From Halomonas stenophila (lineage in GTDB: Bacteria > Pseudomonadota > Gammaproteobacteria > Pseudomonadales > Halomonadaceae), in NCBI RefSeq assembly GCF_014192275.1, contig NZ_JACHXR010000002.1, positions 267,583-331,582 on the forward strand: 64,000 bases of DNA, given 5' to 3'. Each line of letters starts with the position of its first letter. Position 1 is the first letter of the stretch. The translations under genes were made by a program, and so were the position numbers. The notes under the pieces were generated by a model. That model saw nothing but the letters and a program-made list of their open reading frames with translations. It was not told the origin of the DNA and ran no database searches. This document shows, piece after piece, positions 16,136 through 24,072 of this stretch.

Positions 16136-17836
16136 TCATTCTTCCGCCGAGCGCTGGGGCGTGGCCTCGCGCTGCTTGACCTGCCAGGCCTCCAGTGAGA
16201 AGGCCGGCGCCGTGGACGGCGGCAGCGGGTCACGGCCGAGAACGTGATCGGCGCCCTTCTCGCCGATCATGATGGTCGGCGCGTTGATGTTGCCGTTGGT
16301 GACGCTGGGCATGATCGAGGAGTCGATCACCCTCAGCCCCTCGATGCCGTGGACCCGGCACTGCGGATCGACCACCGCCAGAGCGTCGGTGCCCATGCGG
16401 CAGGAGCCGCAGGGGTGATAGGCGGTCTCGGCGGTCTCGGCGACCCAGGCGTCGATCTCGTCGTCACTCTGCACGCCGGGGCCGGGGGAGAGCTCCTCGC
16501 CGCGGTAGGGATCGAAGGCAGGCTGGGCGAAGATCTCCCGGGTCAGGCGCAGGGCACGGCGATAGTCGTCCTTGTCTTCCTCGTCCTGCAGGTAGTTGAA
16601 GATCATCGACGGCGGGGCCTCGGGGTCGGCGGAGGTCAGGCGCACGTGCCCGCGGCTCCTGGGCTTGTTGGCGCCCAGGTGGACCTGGAAGCCATGGCCC
16701 TCGGCGGCGCTGGAGCCGTCGTAGGCGATGGCGCCGGCCAGGAAGTGGTATTGCAGGTCGGGGTAGCGCAGCCCCGCGCGACTGCGGATGTAGCCGTTGG
16801 ACTCGAACTGGTTGCTGGCGCCCAGCCCCTGCTTGAAGAAGAACCAGCGCGCGCCGATCCACAGCCGCGCCAGGGGGTTGAGCCAGCCGTTGAGGGTGAT
16901 CTTCTGGGTACAGCTCTGCTGCACCCATACCTCCAGGTGATCGTGGAGGTTCTCGCCCACGCCGGGCAGGTCGTGGATCACCTCGATGCCGTGCTCGCGG
17001 AGGTGCTCGGCCGGTCCGATGCCGGACAGCATCAGCAGCTTGGGCGAGTTGAAGGCACTGGCCGAGAGGATCACCTCGCGGCGGGCCTGCACCCGCACGG
17101 TCTTGCCCCGTTGGCGGTATTCGACGCCCACGGCGCGCTTGCCGTCCATCAGCACCCGGGTGGTCAGGGCGTGCATCTCGAGCGTCAGGTTGTCGCGCGC
17201 CAGCGCCGGCTTGAGGTAGGCGTTGGCGGTGGAACAGCGCACCCCGTCGCGCACCGTCATGTCCATGCGGCAGAAGCCTTCCTGGCGATAGCCGTTGTAG
17301 TCCGCCGTTTCGCCGTAGCCCGCCTGGCGACCGGCCTCGATGAAGGCGCGGTAGAGGGGGTTCGCCATGTTGTTGCCGTTGCATACCCCCAGCGGGCCGC
17401 CGCTGGCCCGATAGTCGTCGGCGCCGTAGAGGCAGTCCTCGGCGCGCTTGAAGTAGGGCAGCACCTCGGCATAGCCCCAGCCCTCGGCGCCGCGTTCGAC
17501 CCACTCGTCGAAATCGCCGGCGCAGCCGCGCACGTAGGCCATGCCGTTGATCGAGGAGGAGCCGCCGATCACCTTGCCGCGGGCCTGGTGGATACGCCGC
17601 CCGCCGAGGCCGGGTTCCGGCTCGGTGTAGAGCTCCCAGTCGAAGCGCGGCTTGTTGAGGGGGATCGAGAAGGCGATGGGCATCTGGATGTAGATCGAAT
17701 CGTCCTTGCCGCCGAATTCCAGCACCAGCACCTGATGCTGGACGTCGGCGCTGAGTCGGTCGGCGAGCACCGAGCCGGCCGAGCCCGAGCCGACGATCAC
17801 GTAGTCGACGACCCGGTCGAAGGTGGCATCGTTCAT
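16136..17836 (-). CDS. betA: Choline dehydrogenase BetA
   Basis: FAD-dependent GMC-family oxidoreductase of 566 residues that oxidises choline to betaine aldehyde (and further to glycine betaine) at the inner face of the membrane. The Rossmann motif VIVGSGSAGSVLADRL is at residues 13-28, the GMC signature GKVIGGSSSINGMAYVRG near residue 87, and the C-terminal catalytic part has AYHPCGSCRMG and NGNINAPTIMIGEK. Start ATG 17836 has GAGGAGG upstream. It lies 28 bases after betT on the same strand, so the two are probably co-transcribed. betB and betI, usual partners, are not adjacent. Confidence 0.93.
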   Translation of the reverse strand: MNDATFDRVVDYVIVGSGSAGSVLADRLSADVQHQVLVLEFGGKDDSIYIQMPIAFSIPLNKPRFDWELYTEPEPGLGGRRIHQARGKVIGGSSSINGMAYVRGCAGDFDEWVERGAEGWGYAEVLPYFKRAEDCLYGADDYRASGGPLGVCNGNNMANPLYRAFIEAGRQAGYGETADYNGYRQEGFCRMDMTVRDGVRCSTANAYLKPALARDNLTLEMHALTTRVLMDGKRAVGVEYRQRGKTVRVQARREVILSASAFNSPKLLMLSGIGPAEHLREHGIEVIHDLPGVGENLHDHLEVWVQQSCTQKITLNGWLNPLARLWIGARWFFFKQGLGASNQFESNGYIRSRAGLRYPDLQYHFLAGAIAYDGSSAAEGHGFQVHLGANKPRSRGHVRLTSADPEAPPSMIFNYLQDEEDKDDYRRALRLTREIFAQPAFDPYRGEELSPGPGVQSDDEIDAWVAETAETAYHPCGSCRMGTDALAVVDPQCRVHGIEGLRVIDSSIMPSVTNGNINAPTIMIGEKGADHVLGRDPLPPSTAPAFSLEAWQVKQREATPQRSAEE

Positions 17837-17864
17837 CGTAGCGTCCCTCCTCGCCTGGTCGGGG

Positions 17865-19928
17865 TCATGTCGAGCGGCCGGTCGCGGAGGGCGTGTCCGG
17901 CATGATCGTTTCGCCCCCGGGCAGCTCCCGCTGGGTGTGCAGGAAGAACAGGTGGCGTTCGTACTGGTCGAGGATATCGGCGATCACCTGCTCCTTGGTG
18001 TAGCCGTAGATGTCGTAGCCCTGGCCGCCCTCGCCGATATGCACCTGCAGCCGGTAGTAGTGGGTGCCGGCACGGGTGGCGCGGATCGAGAAGGCGGGCA
18101 TGGCACTGCGGTGCGGCCACACCTGGTAGGTGAAGTTCGGCTCGTCGCCGAGGTCGACGTTGAGCTCGAGGTGCTCGGCCTCGACGAGTTCGGCGGTGAT
18201 GCCCTGTTCGCCGAGCACCTCGCGGATCTCCTCCATGGCCGGCCGGACCGCCTCGCCGAGGCAGCGCTGCACCTGTTCGTGGTTGGGGAAGTGCATGGTC
18301 CGGGACAGCCGCTGGCGCCAGTGATGGCTCACGCCCTCGCCGGGCAGGCGCCCCGAGAGGTGGCCGGCCATGCTGCCGCGCAGGCTGTCTTCCTTGAGCC
18401 CTTCCACCTTCAGTGCCTTGAACAGCCCGAGCATCATCAGGAAGAGCACGAAGGCGAAGGGCAGCCCCATGACCACCACCGTGCTCTGCAGGGCGCCGAG
18501 CCCGCCGGCCATCAGCAAGGCCAGGGTCAGCACGCCGATGATCGCCGCCCACAGGATGCGCATCCAGGAGGGGGCGTCATGGTTGGGGTCGGTGAGCACC
18601 GAGGTGAGATTGGAGAGCACCAGCGAGCCGGAATCCCCGGAGGTGACGAAGAACACGATGGCCAGGATGGTGGCCACCACCGTGGTCAGCCCCACCCAGG
18701 GGAAGCTCTGCAGGAAGAGGTAGATGGACGAGCCGGGATTGTTGATGGCCTGCTCGCCGAAGTCGGCGACGCTGGCGGTACCGGTCATCACCAGGTCGAT
18801 GGCGCTGTTCCCCATGATCGACATCCAGGCCATCATGAAGGTCAGCGGCAGGATCAGGGTGCCGGCGACGAACTGGCGGATGGTGCGGCCCCGAGAGATG
18901 CGCGCCAGGAAGAGCCCGACGAAGGGCCCCCAGGCGATCCACCAGGCCCAGAAGAACACCGTCCAGGCATTGAGCCAGTCCGATGGCGGATCGAAGGCGT
19001 AGGTGTCGAACGACAGGCGGGCGAAGTGGGCCAGGTAGTCGCCGACGTTCATCACCAGGGCGTTGAGCAGGAACAGCGTCTTGCCGGTGAACAGCACGAA
19101 CAGCATCAGCAGCACGGCCAGCAGCATGTTGAACTCGGACAGCCGGCGGATGCCCTTGTCGACCCCGGTCACCGCCGAGATCGCCGAGAAGACCACGATC
19201 AGCACCGCCAGCGCCGCCTGGGTGGCAGTATTCTCCGGTATATCGAACATGTAGTGCAGGCCGAAGTTGAGTTGGATGATGCCGATCCCCAGGCTGGTGG
19301 CGATGCCGAACACCGTGCCCAGCACGGCGGCGATATCCACGGTGTGGCCGATGGGCCCGTGGATGCGCCGCCCGAACAAGGGGTAGAGGGCGGATCGGAT
19401 GGTCAGCGGCAGGCCGTGACGATAGCTGAAGAAGGCCAGCGACATGCCCACCAGGGTGTAGATCCCCCAGCCGGACAGCCCCCAGTGCAGGAAGGTCAGC
19501 TCCATGGCGTGGCGGGCCGCCTCGGGGGTGCCGCCCTCGCCGACCGGCGGGGCCAGGAACTGGGTGACCGGCTCGGCGATGCAGAAGAACAGCAGGTCGA
19601 TGCCGATGCCGGCGGAGAACAGCATGGCGGCCCAGGTGATGACGTTGAAGTCCGGGGTCGAGTGCGCCGGTCCCAGGCGCAGCTTGCCGTGGCGAGACAG
19701 GCCGATGCAGACGACGAACACCAGGTAGGCCACCACGGCGAGGAAGTAGAACCAGCCGAAGCTGTCGGAAATCCAGGCCAGCACGGTGTTGATGACGTTG
19801 CCGGCCGCCTGGGTGAAGAACATGGTCCACAGCGCGAAGGCGACGATGCCGATGGCCGACCCGTAGAACACCACGGGGTTGATGCGGTCACGGCGCGGCT
19901 CGGTGGAGGGAACTTGGGTATTGGCCAT
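17865..19928 (-). CDS. betT: High-affinity choline transporter BetT (BCCT family)
   Basis: Secondary transporter of 687 residues with the 12-helix BCCT core (about residues 15-510), including the family signature WTVFFWAWWIAWGPFVGLFL. A cytoplasmic C-terminal domain of about 175 residues ends the protein; in BetT proteins this region is involved in osmotic activation. It imports choline for conversion to glycine betaine by the next gene, betA. Start ATG 19928 is preceded by AAGGAG. A sigma70-like promoter lies 146 bases upstream. The long upstream spacer contains no recognisable betI. Confidence 0.92.
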   Translation of the reverse strand: MANTQVPSTEPRRDRINPVVFYGSAIGIVAFALWTMFFTQAAGNVINTVLAWISDSFGWFYFLAVVAYLVFVVCIGLSRHGKLRLGPAHSTPDFNVITWAAMLFSAGIGIDLLFFCIAEPVTQFLAPPVGEGGTPEAARHAMELTFLHWGLSGWGIYTLVGMSLAFFSYRHGLPLTIRSALYPLFGRRIHGPIGHTVDIAAVLGTVFGIATSLGIGIIQLNFGLHYMFDIPENTATQAALAVLIVVFSAISAVTGVDKGIRRLSEFNMLLAVLLMLFVLFTGKTLFLLNALVMNVGDYLAHFARLSFDTYAFDPPSDWLNAWTVFFWAWWIAWGPFVGLFLARISRGRTIRQFVAGTLILPLTFMMAWMSIMGNSAIDLVMTGTASVADFGEQAINNPGSSIYLFLQSFPWVGLTTVVATILAIVFFVTSGDSGSLVLSNLTSVLTDPNHDAPSWMRILWAAIIGVLTLALLMAGGLGALQSTVVVMGLPFAFVLFLMMLGLFKALKVEGLKEDSLRGSMAGHLSGRLPGEGVSHHWRQRLSRTMHFPNHEQVQRCLGEAVRPAMEEIREVLGEQGITAELVEAEHLELNVDLGDEPNFTYQVWPHRSAMPAFSIRATRAGTHYYRLQVHIGEGGQGYDIYGYTKEQVIADILDQYERHLFFLHTQRELPGGETIMPDTPSATGRST

Positions 19929-20073
19929 GCCTTGCTCCTTGAAGGCCTCATCCGCGGTCCGGTGAGGCGTCGTCCATGGCCGGCTCGAGGCCGGGGGTGG
20001 TGCCGCAGGCTGCGCGAAGCCTGTACGGCGGCGCTGCGCGGGCGTGCGACGCGGGAGGCGAGCAGACTTTCTG

Positions 20074-20103
20074 GGTATAGGAAGCTCGCGGCGCAGGCGT
20101 CAA
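20074..20103 (-). promoter_or_regulatory. Predicted sigma70 promoter for betT-betA
   Basis: On the minus strand TTGACG (20098-20103) is followed by an 18-base spacer and TATACC (20074-20079), about 150 bases upstream of the betT start codon. It is the best -35/-10 pair in the spacer. Osmotic control would have to act here or through the BetT C-terminus. Confidence 0.5.
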
Positions 20104-20145
20104 GTGATGCCCCGTGGTGCACAGGGCAATTGCAGTTAGCTGTGG

Positions 20146-20344
20146 CGCTCGGAGTTGCTCCGTCGACAGGTCTGCGAGGGGGCGCTGTGAACCCCTCCCT
20201 GGGCGCTACCGACGCCCTGCGGCGCTCTCGCGTCCCGCTTCGCTTGCAGGACCGGTGCTGGCCATCCATGGCCAGCCCGTTCGGAGCAGTGCTCCTCACC
20301 CATGGCGTAGGACCCCCTCTACGACCTGTCCCCGTCGCCCCTCG
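20146..20344. repeat. Interspersed stem-loop repeat, long form
   Basis: The left part (20146-20170) ends in GTCGACAGG and the right part (20313-20344) begins CCCCCTCTACGACCTGTCCC. The outer arms GACAGGTC and GACCTGTC are perfect 8-base inverted repeats. Inside lie further perfect palindromes: CTGGCCA-TCCA-TGGCCAG and GGAGCA-G-TGCTCC. The two outer parts recur at 54007-54064 with only three and two mismatches, but there the 142-base interior is reduced to one base. This accounts for much of the 515-base gene-free stretch 19929-20443, in which I see no credible gene. Confidence 0.7.
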
Positions 20345-20385
20345 CCACCCAACTGCGATAGCCCTCCCGTGGTGCAGCCTGTGAC

Positions 20386-20430
20386 TTGCCTCTCCGGTGA
20401 GGCTGCTGGATACTGTTTATACATACAGCT
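20386..20430 (+). promoter_or_regulatory. umuDC promoter with LexA (SOS) box
   Basis: A -35 TTGCCT (20386-20391), a 17-base spacer and a -10 GATACT (20409-20414) are overlapped by TACTGTTTATACATACAGCT (20411-20430). That sequence matches the LexA consensus CTG-N10-CAG with the expected AT-rich centre. LexA bound here would cover the -10 element, giving DNA-damage induction of umuDC. Confidence 0.88.
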
Positions 20431-20443
20431 ATCAGGAGGCGCC

Positions 20444-20902
20444 ATGTCATCGCCGAGGCCGTCTCTCGCTCGCGTGCCGGCCGCTGCCGAGCCGCGGCCC
20501 GCCGGGTCGAGCCAGCCGCTGCTGGGCTGCCGGGTGCGGGCCGGCTTTCCCAGTCCCGCGGACGATCACCTGGACGTGGAGATCGACCTGCATGCCCATG
20601 TGGTGCGCCGCCCGGCGGCCACCTACTTCGTGCGCGCCGAGGGCGACTCGATGCTCGGCGACGGCATCCACGACGGCGACCTGCTGGTGGTGGACCGCAG
20701 CCTGGAGCCCCTGCCGGGGCGGGTGGTGATCATCGCCGTGGATGGCGAGCCCACCGTCAAGCGACTGACTCGGCGTGCCGGGCGGACCTTCCTGGAGGCC
20801 AGCAACCCGTGCTTCGCGCCGATGCCGCTGGAGGGGCGCGAGTGCCAGGTGTGGGGGGTGGTGACCCATGTGCTGCATGCCCTGCCCGGGGCGGCGCCAT
20901 GA
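20444..20902 (+). CDS. umuD: Error-prone DNA polymerase V accessory protein UmuD
   Basis: S24-family self-cleaving protein of 152 residues. The cleavage region [10 protein letters not shown] has the scissile bond at Ala33-Gly34 (E. coli UmuD has Cys-Gly). The Ser-Lys dyad is S69 in [10 protein letters not shown] and K106 in GEPTVKRL. RecA-stimulated cleavage would yield UmuD' for polymerase V. The N-terminal arm is longer than in E. coli. ATG 20444 follows AGGAGG (20434-20439), with a LexA box directly upstream. The stop overlaps the umuC start (ATGA). Confidence 0.92.
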   Translation: MSSPRPSLARVPAAAEPRPAGSSQPLLGCRVRAGFPSPADDHLDVEIDLHAHVVRRPAATYFVRAEGDSMLGDGIHDGDLLVVDRSLEPLPGRVVIIAVDGEPTVKRLTRRAGRTFLEASNPCFAPMPLEGRECQVWGVVTHVLHALPGAAP

Positions 20903-22173
20903 TCGCCCTGGTCGACAGCAACGACTTCTACGTCAGCTGCGAGCGGGTCTTCGACCCACGCCTGGAGGGGCGGCCGGTGGGCGTGCTCTCCAACAACGAC
21001 GGCTGCGTGGTGGCCCGCTCGGCGGAGCTCAAGGCGCTGGGCGTGGCCATGGGCGCGCCGATGCACCTGCTGTCGCCGGCAATCCGCCGCCAGGCGACGC
21101 TGCTCTCCAGCAACTATGCCCTCTACGGTGACATGAGCCGGCGGGTCAACCTGGTGCTCGGCGAGTTCTCCCCGGACGTGGAGGTGTACTCCATCGACGA
21201 GAGTTTCGTCGGCTTCGCGGGTCACGCGCCTTCGCGACTCGAGGCCCTGGGGCGTCGGCTGCGCGAGACCGTGGGACGGGACACGGGGATCCCGGTCTGC
21301 GTGGGCCTGGCGCCGACCCGGGTGCTGGCCAAGGCGGCCAACCGCGTCGCCAAGACGTCGCCCGCGCTGGGTGGGGTCTGCCGCCTCGATGCCGAGTCCG
21401 CGGCGACCCGCCGGGTGCTGGAGGGGCTGCCGGTGCATGCGCTGTGGGGCGTGGCCCGGCGCAGCGCCGAGCGCCTGGCGCTGATGGACATTCATACCGC
21501 CTGGCAGCTCCGCGAGGCCGATCCCAAGCGCATCCGTCGCGCCTTCTCGGTGGTGCTCGAACGCATCGTCTGGGAGCTGCGCGGCCGGCCGGCCATCCTG
21601 CTGGACGATCTGGCCGCGCCACGCCAGCGGATCATGGTCTCGCGCTCCTTCGGCCGTCTGACCGGCGACTGGCGGGACCTCCAGGAGGCGGTGCGCCAGC
21701 ACGGCGCCCGAGTCGCCGAGAAGCTGCGCCGCCAGGGCAGCCTGGCCCGGGCCGTGCTGGTGTTCCTGCGCAGCGATCCGCACCGGCTCGGTGAGCGCCA
21801 GTACCACAACAGCGTGGTGGTGCCGCTGGCCGGGCCCAGTGACGACAGCCGCGCGCTGCTCGAGGCCGCCGGCCGGGGACTGGCGGCGATCTTCCTCGAG
21901 GGCGTGCGTTACCAGAAGTGCGGCGTGATGCTGATGGACCTGGTGGATGTCGAGTGCCACCAGCTCTCCCTGCTGGCGTCCCGGGACGAGACCGCCCGGG
22001 GGCGCGATCGGCGCCTGATGACGGCGGTGGACCGACTCAACCGCGAGATGGGCCGCGATACCGTGCGCTTCGGGCTGCCGCGCCAGGACACCGCCTGGGC
22101 GCTGCGCTGCGAGCGGCGCACTCCGCGCTACACCACCCGCTGGAACGAGCTGATGCGGGTCAAGGTGCGCTGA
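20899..22173 (+). CDS. umuC: DNA polymerase V catalytic subunit UmuC
   Basis: Y-family translesion polymerase of 424 residues, the usual UmuC length. Catalytic segments are visible: [18 protein letters not shown] at the N-terminus, SIDESFVGF (acidic active site, about residue 99-107), the helix-hairpin-helix region near [17 protein letters not shown], and the C-terminal little-finger and UmuC tail. It starts within the umuD stop codon (ATGA overlap), giving coupled synthesis. The SOS box in front of umuD should control both. A strong bidirectional hairpin follows at 22309-22347. Confidence 0.95.
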   Translation: MIALVDSNDFYVSCERVFDPRLEGRPVGVLSNNDGCVVARSAELKALGVAMGAPMHLLSPAIRRQATLLSSNYALYGDMSRRVNLVLGEFSPDVEVYSIDESFVGFAGHAPSRLEALGRRLRETVGRDTGIPVCVGLAPTRVLAKAANRVAKTSPALGGVCRLDAESAATRRVLEGLPVHALWGVARRSAERLALMDIHTAWQLREADPKRIRRAFSVVLERIVWELRGRPAILLDDLAAPRQRIMVSRSFGRLTGDWRDLQEAVRQHGARVAEKLRRQGSLARAVLVFLRSDPHRLGERQYHNSVVVPLAGPSDDSRALLEAAGRGLAAIFLEGVRYQKCGVMLMDLVDVECHQLSLLASRDETARGRDRRLMTAVDRLNREMGRDTVRFGLPRQDTAWALRCERRTPRYTTRWNELMRVKVR

Positions 22174-22308
22174 GCCGTGCCGGTGAGCGGCCGCCGTGGC
22201 GGGGCGAGTTTCGAGGGGAGGCGTGTGCCGCACCGGTCGATCGCGACAGGCGCGGGTCGACAACGGGGGATGGGCGGTATCATGCCGCGAACGCCAGGGG
22301 GCGCATGG

Positions 22309-22347
22309 AAAAACCGCCATCCGGAGCGCACCGGATGGCGGTTTTTT
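22309..22347. terminator. Bidirectional terminator between umuC and tRNA-Thr
   Basis: AAAAA, stem CCGCCATCCGG (22314-22324), loop AGCGCA, stem CCGGATGGCGG (22331-22341) and TTTTTT (22342-22347). The 11-bp perfect stem has an A-run on one side and a T-run on the other, so it can stop umuDC transcripts on the plus strand and the tRNA-Thr transcript on the minus strand. Confidence 0.92.
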
Positions 22348-22356
22348 GCGGTGCTC

Positions 22357-22432
22357 TGGTGCCGGTGAGAGGAATCGAACCCCCGACCTACGCATTACGA
22401 GTGCGTTGCTCTACCGACTGAGCTACACCGGC
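22357..22432 (-). tRNA. tRNA-Thr (anticodon CGU)
   Basis: The 76-base minus-strand cloverleaf starts GCCGGTG and ends CACCGGC-A-CCA, so CCA is encoded. The D-loop segment AGCTCAGTCGGTAGAGC, anticodon stem ACGCA/TGCGT with loop CTCGTAA (anticodon CGT, reading ACG), and T-arm GGGGGTTCGATTCCTCTC are all present. A consensus-like promoter lies just upstream and a bidirectional terminator downstream. Confidence 0.96.
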
Positions 22433-22441
22433 GTGCCGTGC

Positions 22442-22470
22442 ATCATACGATCACCACGCCGGCCTGCCAA
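22442..22470 (-). promoter_or_regulatory. Promoter of tRNA-Thr
   Basis: On the minus strand TTGGCA (22465-22470), a spacer of 17 bases and TATGAT (22442-22447) lie 9 bases before the tRNA 5' end. This is near-consensus for sigma70. Confidence 0.8.
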
Positions 22471-22472
22471 GC

Positions 22473-22497
22473 GCGCCCGGGGCCAGGCCCCGGGCGC
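22473..22497 (-). terminator. GC-rich hairpin 3' of the DmdA/GcvT-like gene
   Basis: GCGCCCGGGGCC (22473-22484) and GGCCCCGGGCGC (22486-22497) are perfect inverted repeats six bases past the stop codon on the minus strand. There is no T-run, so a rho-dependent or weak intrinsic stop is likely. It sits between this gene and the tRNA-Thr promoter. Confidence 0.5.
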
Positions 22498-22502
22498 GGC
22501 GC

Positions 22503-23822
22503 TCAGAAGGCGTGGTCGCGTCCCGCGGCCTTGGCGCGCTCCCGGGAGCTGGGGTTCACCGAGGCGCGGAAGGGCATCTCGCAGACCACGGCATCGACCG
22601 GTTGCCCGGGGATGTCGAGGAACTCGTCGGGCAGCCAGGCCACCAGGACGGTGCCGAGCGCCGCCGACGCCACCGGCACATAGGCCATGGCGATGTTGGT
22701 GCCGAGTTCCGGCGAGTACCAGGGCGAGGTGATCCAGCCGCAGGGCTCGCCCTCGGCGTCGTGGCCGACCAGCCAGAAGTCCGGGGCATAGTCCTCGATG
22801 GGCCGGCCGCCCAGCTTGAGCCCCACCAGCTGGTGGGTGAACGGCGGCTGGCCCTGGTTGACCAGCTCGCGGGTCCGCTCCAGGGCGTCGCGGCCGATGT
22901 AGTCGGCCTCCTTGGCCTTGGGCACCATGTGGCCGAGGTTGCACTGGAAGGGGTTGGTCTCGTGGTCCAGGTCCTGGCCATAGGAGAGGATGCCGGCGGC
23001 GATGCGGCGGTGGTGGGCCGGGGCGATCACCTTGAGGCCGTACTTCTCCCCCTTGTCGAGGATGGCGTTCCAGATGGTCTCGGCGTGCAGCGTGGAGTCG
23101 TAGGCGTAGACCTCGTAGCCCTTCTCGCCGGAGAAGCCGGTCTGGGAGATGAGCACCTCGGCGCCCTCGATGCTACCTGCCATCAGCCCGTAGTAGGGCA
23201 CCTCGCGCACGCCTTCTCCGACCAGGTCGGCGATCAGGTCCTCGGACTTCGGGCCCTGGACCTGCAGCGGCGAGACATCGATCTCGTCGATGGTGACGTC
23301 GTAGCGCAGGCCATGGTTGATGCCCTTGAACCAGTAGGCCAGGTCCGAGTCGCTGATGGTGAACCAGAACTCGTCATCCGCGACGCGCAGCATCACCGGG
23401 TCGTTGAGCACATGGCCCTGCTCGTCGCAGAGCACCACATAGCGGCCCATCATCGTCGGCACCCGGGTCACGTCGCGGGTGCAGACATGGTTGCAGAAGG
23501 CCTCGGCGTCGGGGCCCTTGACGCGGATCGGCCGTTCGACGGCGACGTTCCACAGGGTCACGTCGTTGACCAGCGCCCGGTATTCCTCCATGGCACCGCC
23601 GTCCTCGGGGCGCACGTAGGCGCGCGGATGATACATGCGGTTGTAGACGGTGGCCTTCCAGCAACCGGCCTCGACCGAGAGGTGCCAGTAGGGGGACTTG
23701 CGCACGCGGTTGGAGATCAGCATCTGGATGCCGGGGTCGCCGCTCTGGCGGAGGTTGACCGGTACCAGGCGGTCGCCCTGATCGATGGACCGCTGGAAGT
23801 TGACGTTGGGTTGCTTGGACAT
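22503..23822 (-). CDS. DmdA/GcvT-family tetrahydrofolate-dependent aminomethyltransferase-like protein
   Basis: Protein of 439 residues with a GcvT folate-binding domain followed by a C-terminal beta-barrel. The segment RRIAAGILSYGQDLDHETNP resembles DMSP demethylase (RIEAGLLSYGNDM...ENTP) more than glycine-cleavage T protein, and SGEKGYEVY is the folate-domain motif. It is longer than DmdA (about 365 residues) because of N-terminal and internal additions. It is not next to gcvH/gcvP. A methylated substrate demethylated onto tetrahydrofolate is likely; which one (DMSP, a betaine, a methoxy compound) cannot be told. ATG 23822 has GAGGAG upstream. The leader is strongly folded. Confidence 0.75.
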   Translation of the reverse strand: MSKQPNVNFQRSIDQGDRLVPVNLRQSGDPGIQMLISNRVRKSPYWHLSVEAGCWKATVYNRMYHPRAYVRPEDGGAMEEYRALVNDVTLWNVAVERPIRVKGPDAEAFCNHVCTRDVTRVPTMMGRYVVLCDEQGHVLNDPVMLRVADDEFWFTISDSDLAYWFKGINHGLRYDVTIDEIDVSPLQVQGPKSEDLIADLVGEGVREVPYYGLMAGSIEGAEVLISQTGFSGEKGYEVYAYDSTLHAETIWNAILDKGEKYGLKVIAPAHHRRIAAGILSYGQDLDHETNPFQCNLGHMVPKAKEADYIGRDALERTRELVNQGQPPFTHQLVGLKLGGRPIEDYAPDFWLVGHDAEGEPCGWITSPWYSPELGTNIAMAYVPVASAALGTVLVAWLPDEFLDIPGQPVDAVVCEMPFRASVNPSSRERAKAAGRDHAF

Positions 23823-23860
23823 GGCTCGGCACTCCTCGCCCGTTCATATGCCTGAGGGCG

Positions 23861-23919
23861 GAGTCGTGGGCGGCGAGAGGGCGGTCATGCCGAGACCGTC
23901 GCCGAGTCACCCACGACTC
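23861..23919 (-). promoter_or_regulatory. Long hairpin in the leader of the DmdA/GcvT-like gene
   Basis: GAGTCGTGGG (23861-23870) pairs perfectly with CCCACGACTC (23910-23919). Within it CGGCGA (23871-23876) pairs with TCGCCG (23899-23904), and CGGTC (23882-23886) with GACCG (23894-23898). That gives a 21-bp interrupted stem ending 38 bases before the start codon. Two more perfect stems (23928-23953, 23958-23983) lie just upstream. The structure could be a regulatory RNA leader or a repeat element; no known riboswitch consensus was recognised. Confidence 0.45.
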
Positions 23920-24023
23920 TGACCCGCGCGGGCGGACGCCCGGAGGCGCCCGCGAGGCGACGGCCGCGCCCTGGAGGCCGTCGCTACTCTCAAGGTAGGT
24001 AGGCCCTTGGGGGGCAACATTCC

Positions 24024-24038
24024 CCCGGCGACGCCGGG
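24024..24038 (-). terminator. Small hairpin 3' of tesB
   Basis: CCCGGC-GAC-GCCGGG lies about 35 bases past the tesB stop on the minus strand. It is a compact 6-bp GC stem without a T-run, so a weak terminator at best. Confidence 0.35.
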
Positions 24039-24072
24039 ATTCCCCGGGACGACACACGGGCGGCGCCGGGCC

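Noticed and set aside
19929..20443. Protein-coding genes in the betT-umuD spacer
   Set aside because: Frames through it have no ribosome sites or recognisable domains and cross a palindromic repeat. Only the umuD start at 20444 is supported.
22503..23822. Glycine cleavage T protein (gcvT)
   Set aside because: No gcvH or gcvP neighbours, and the diagnostic segment matches DmdA-type proteins better than GcvT.
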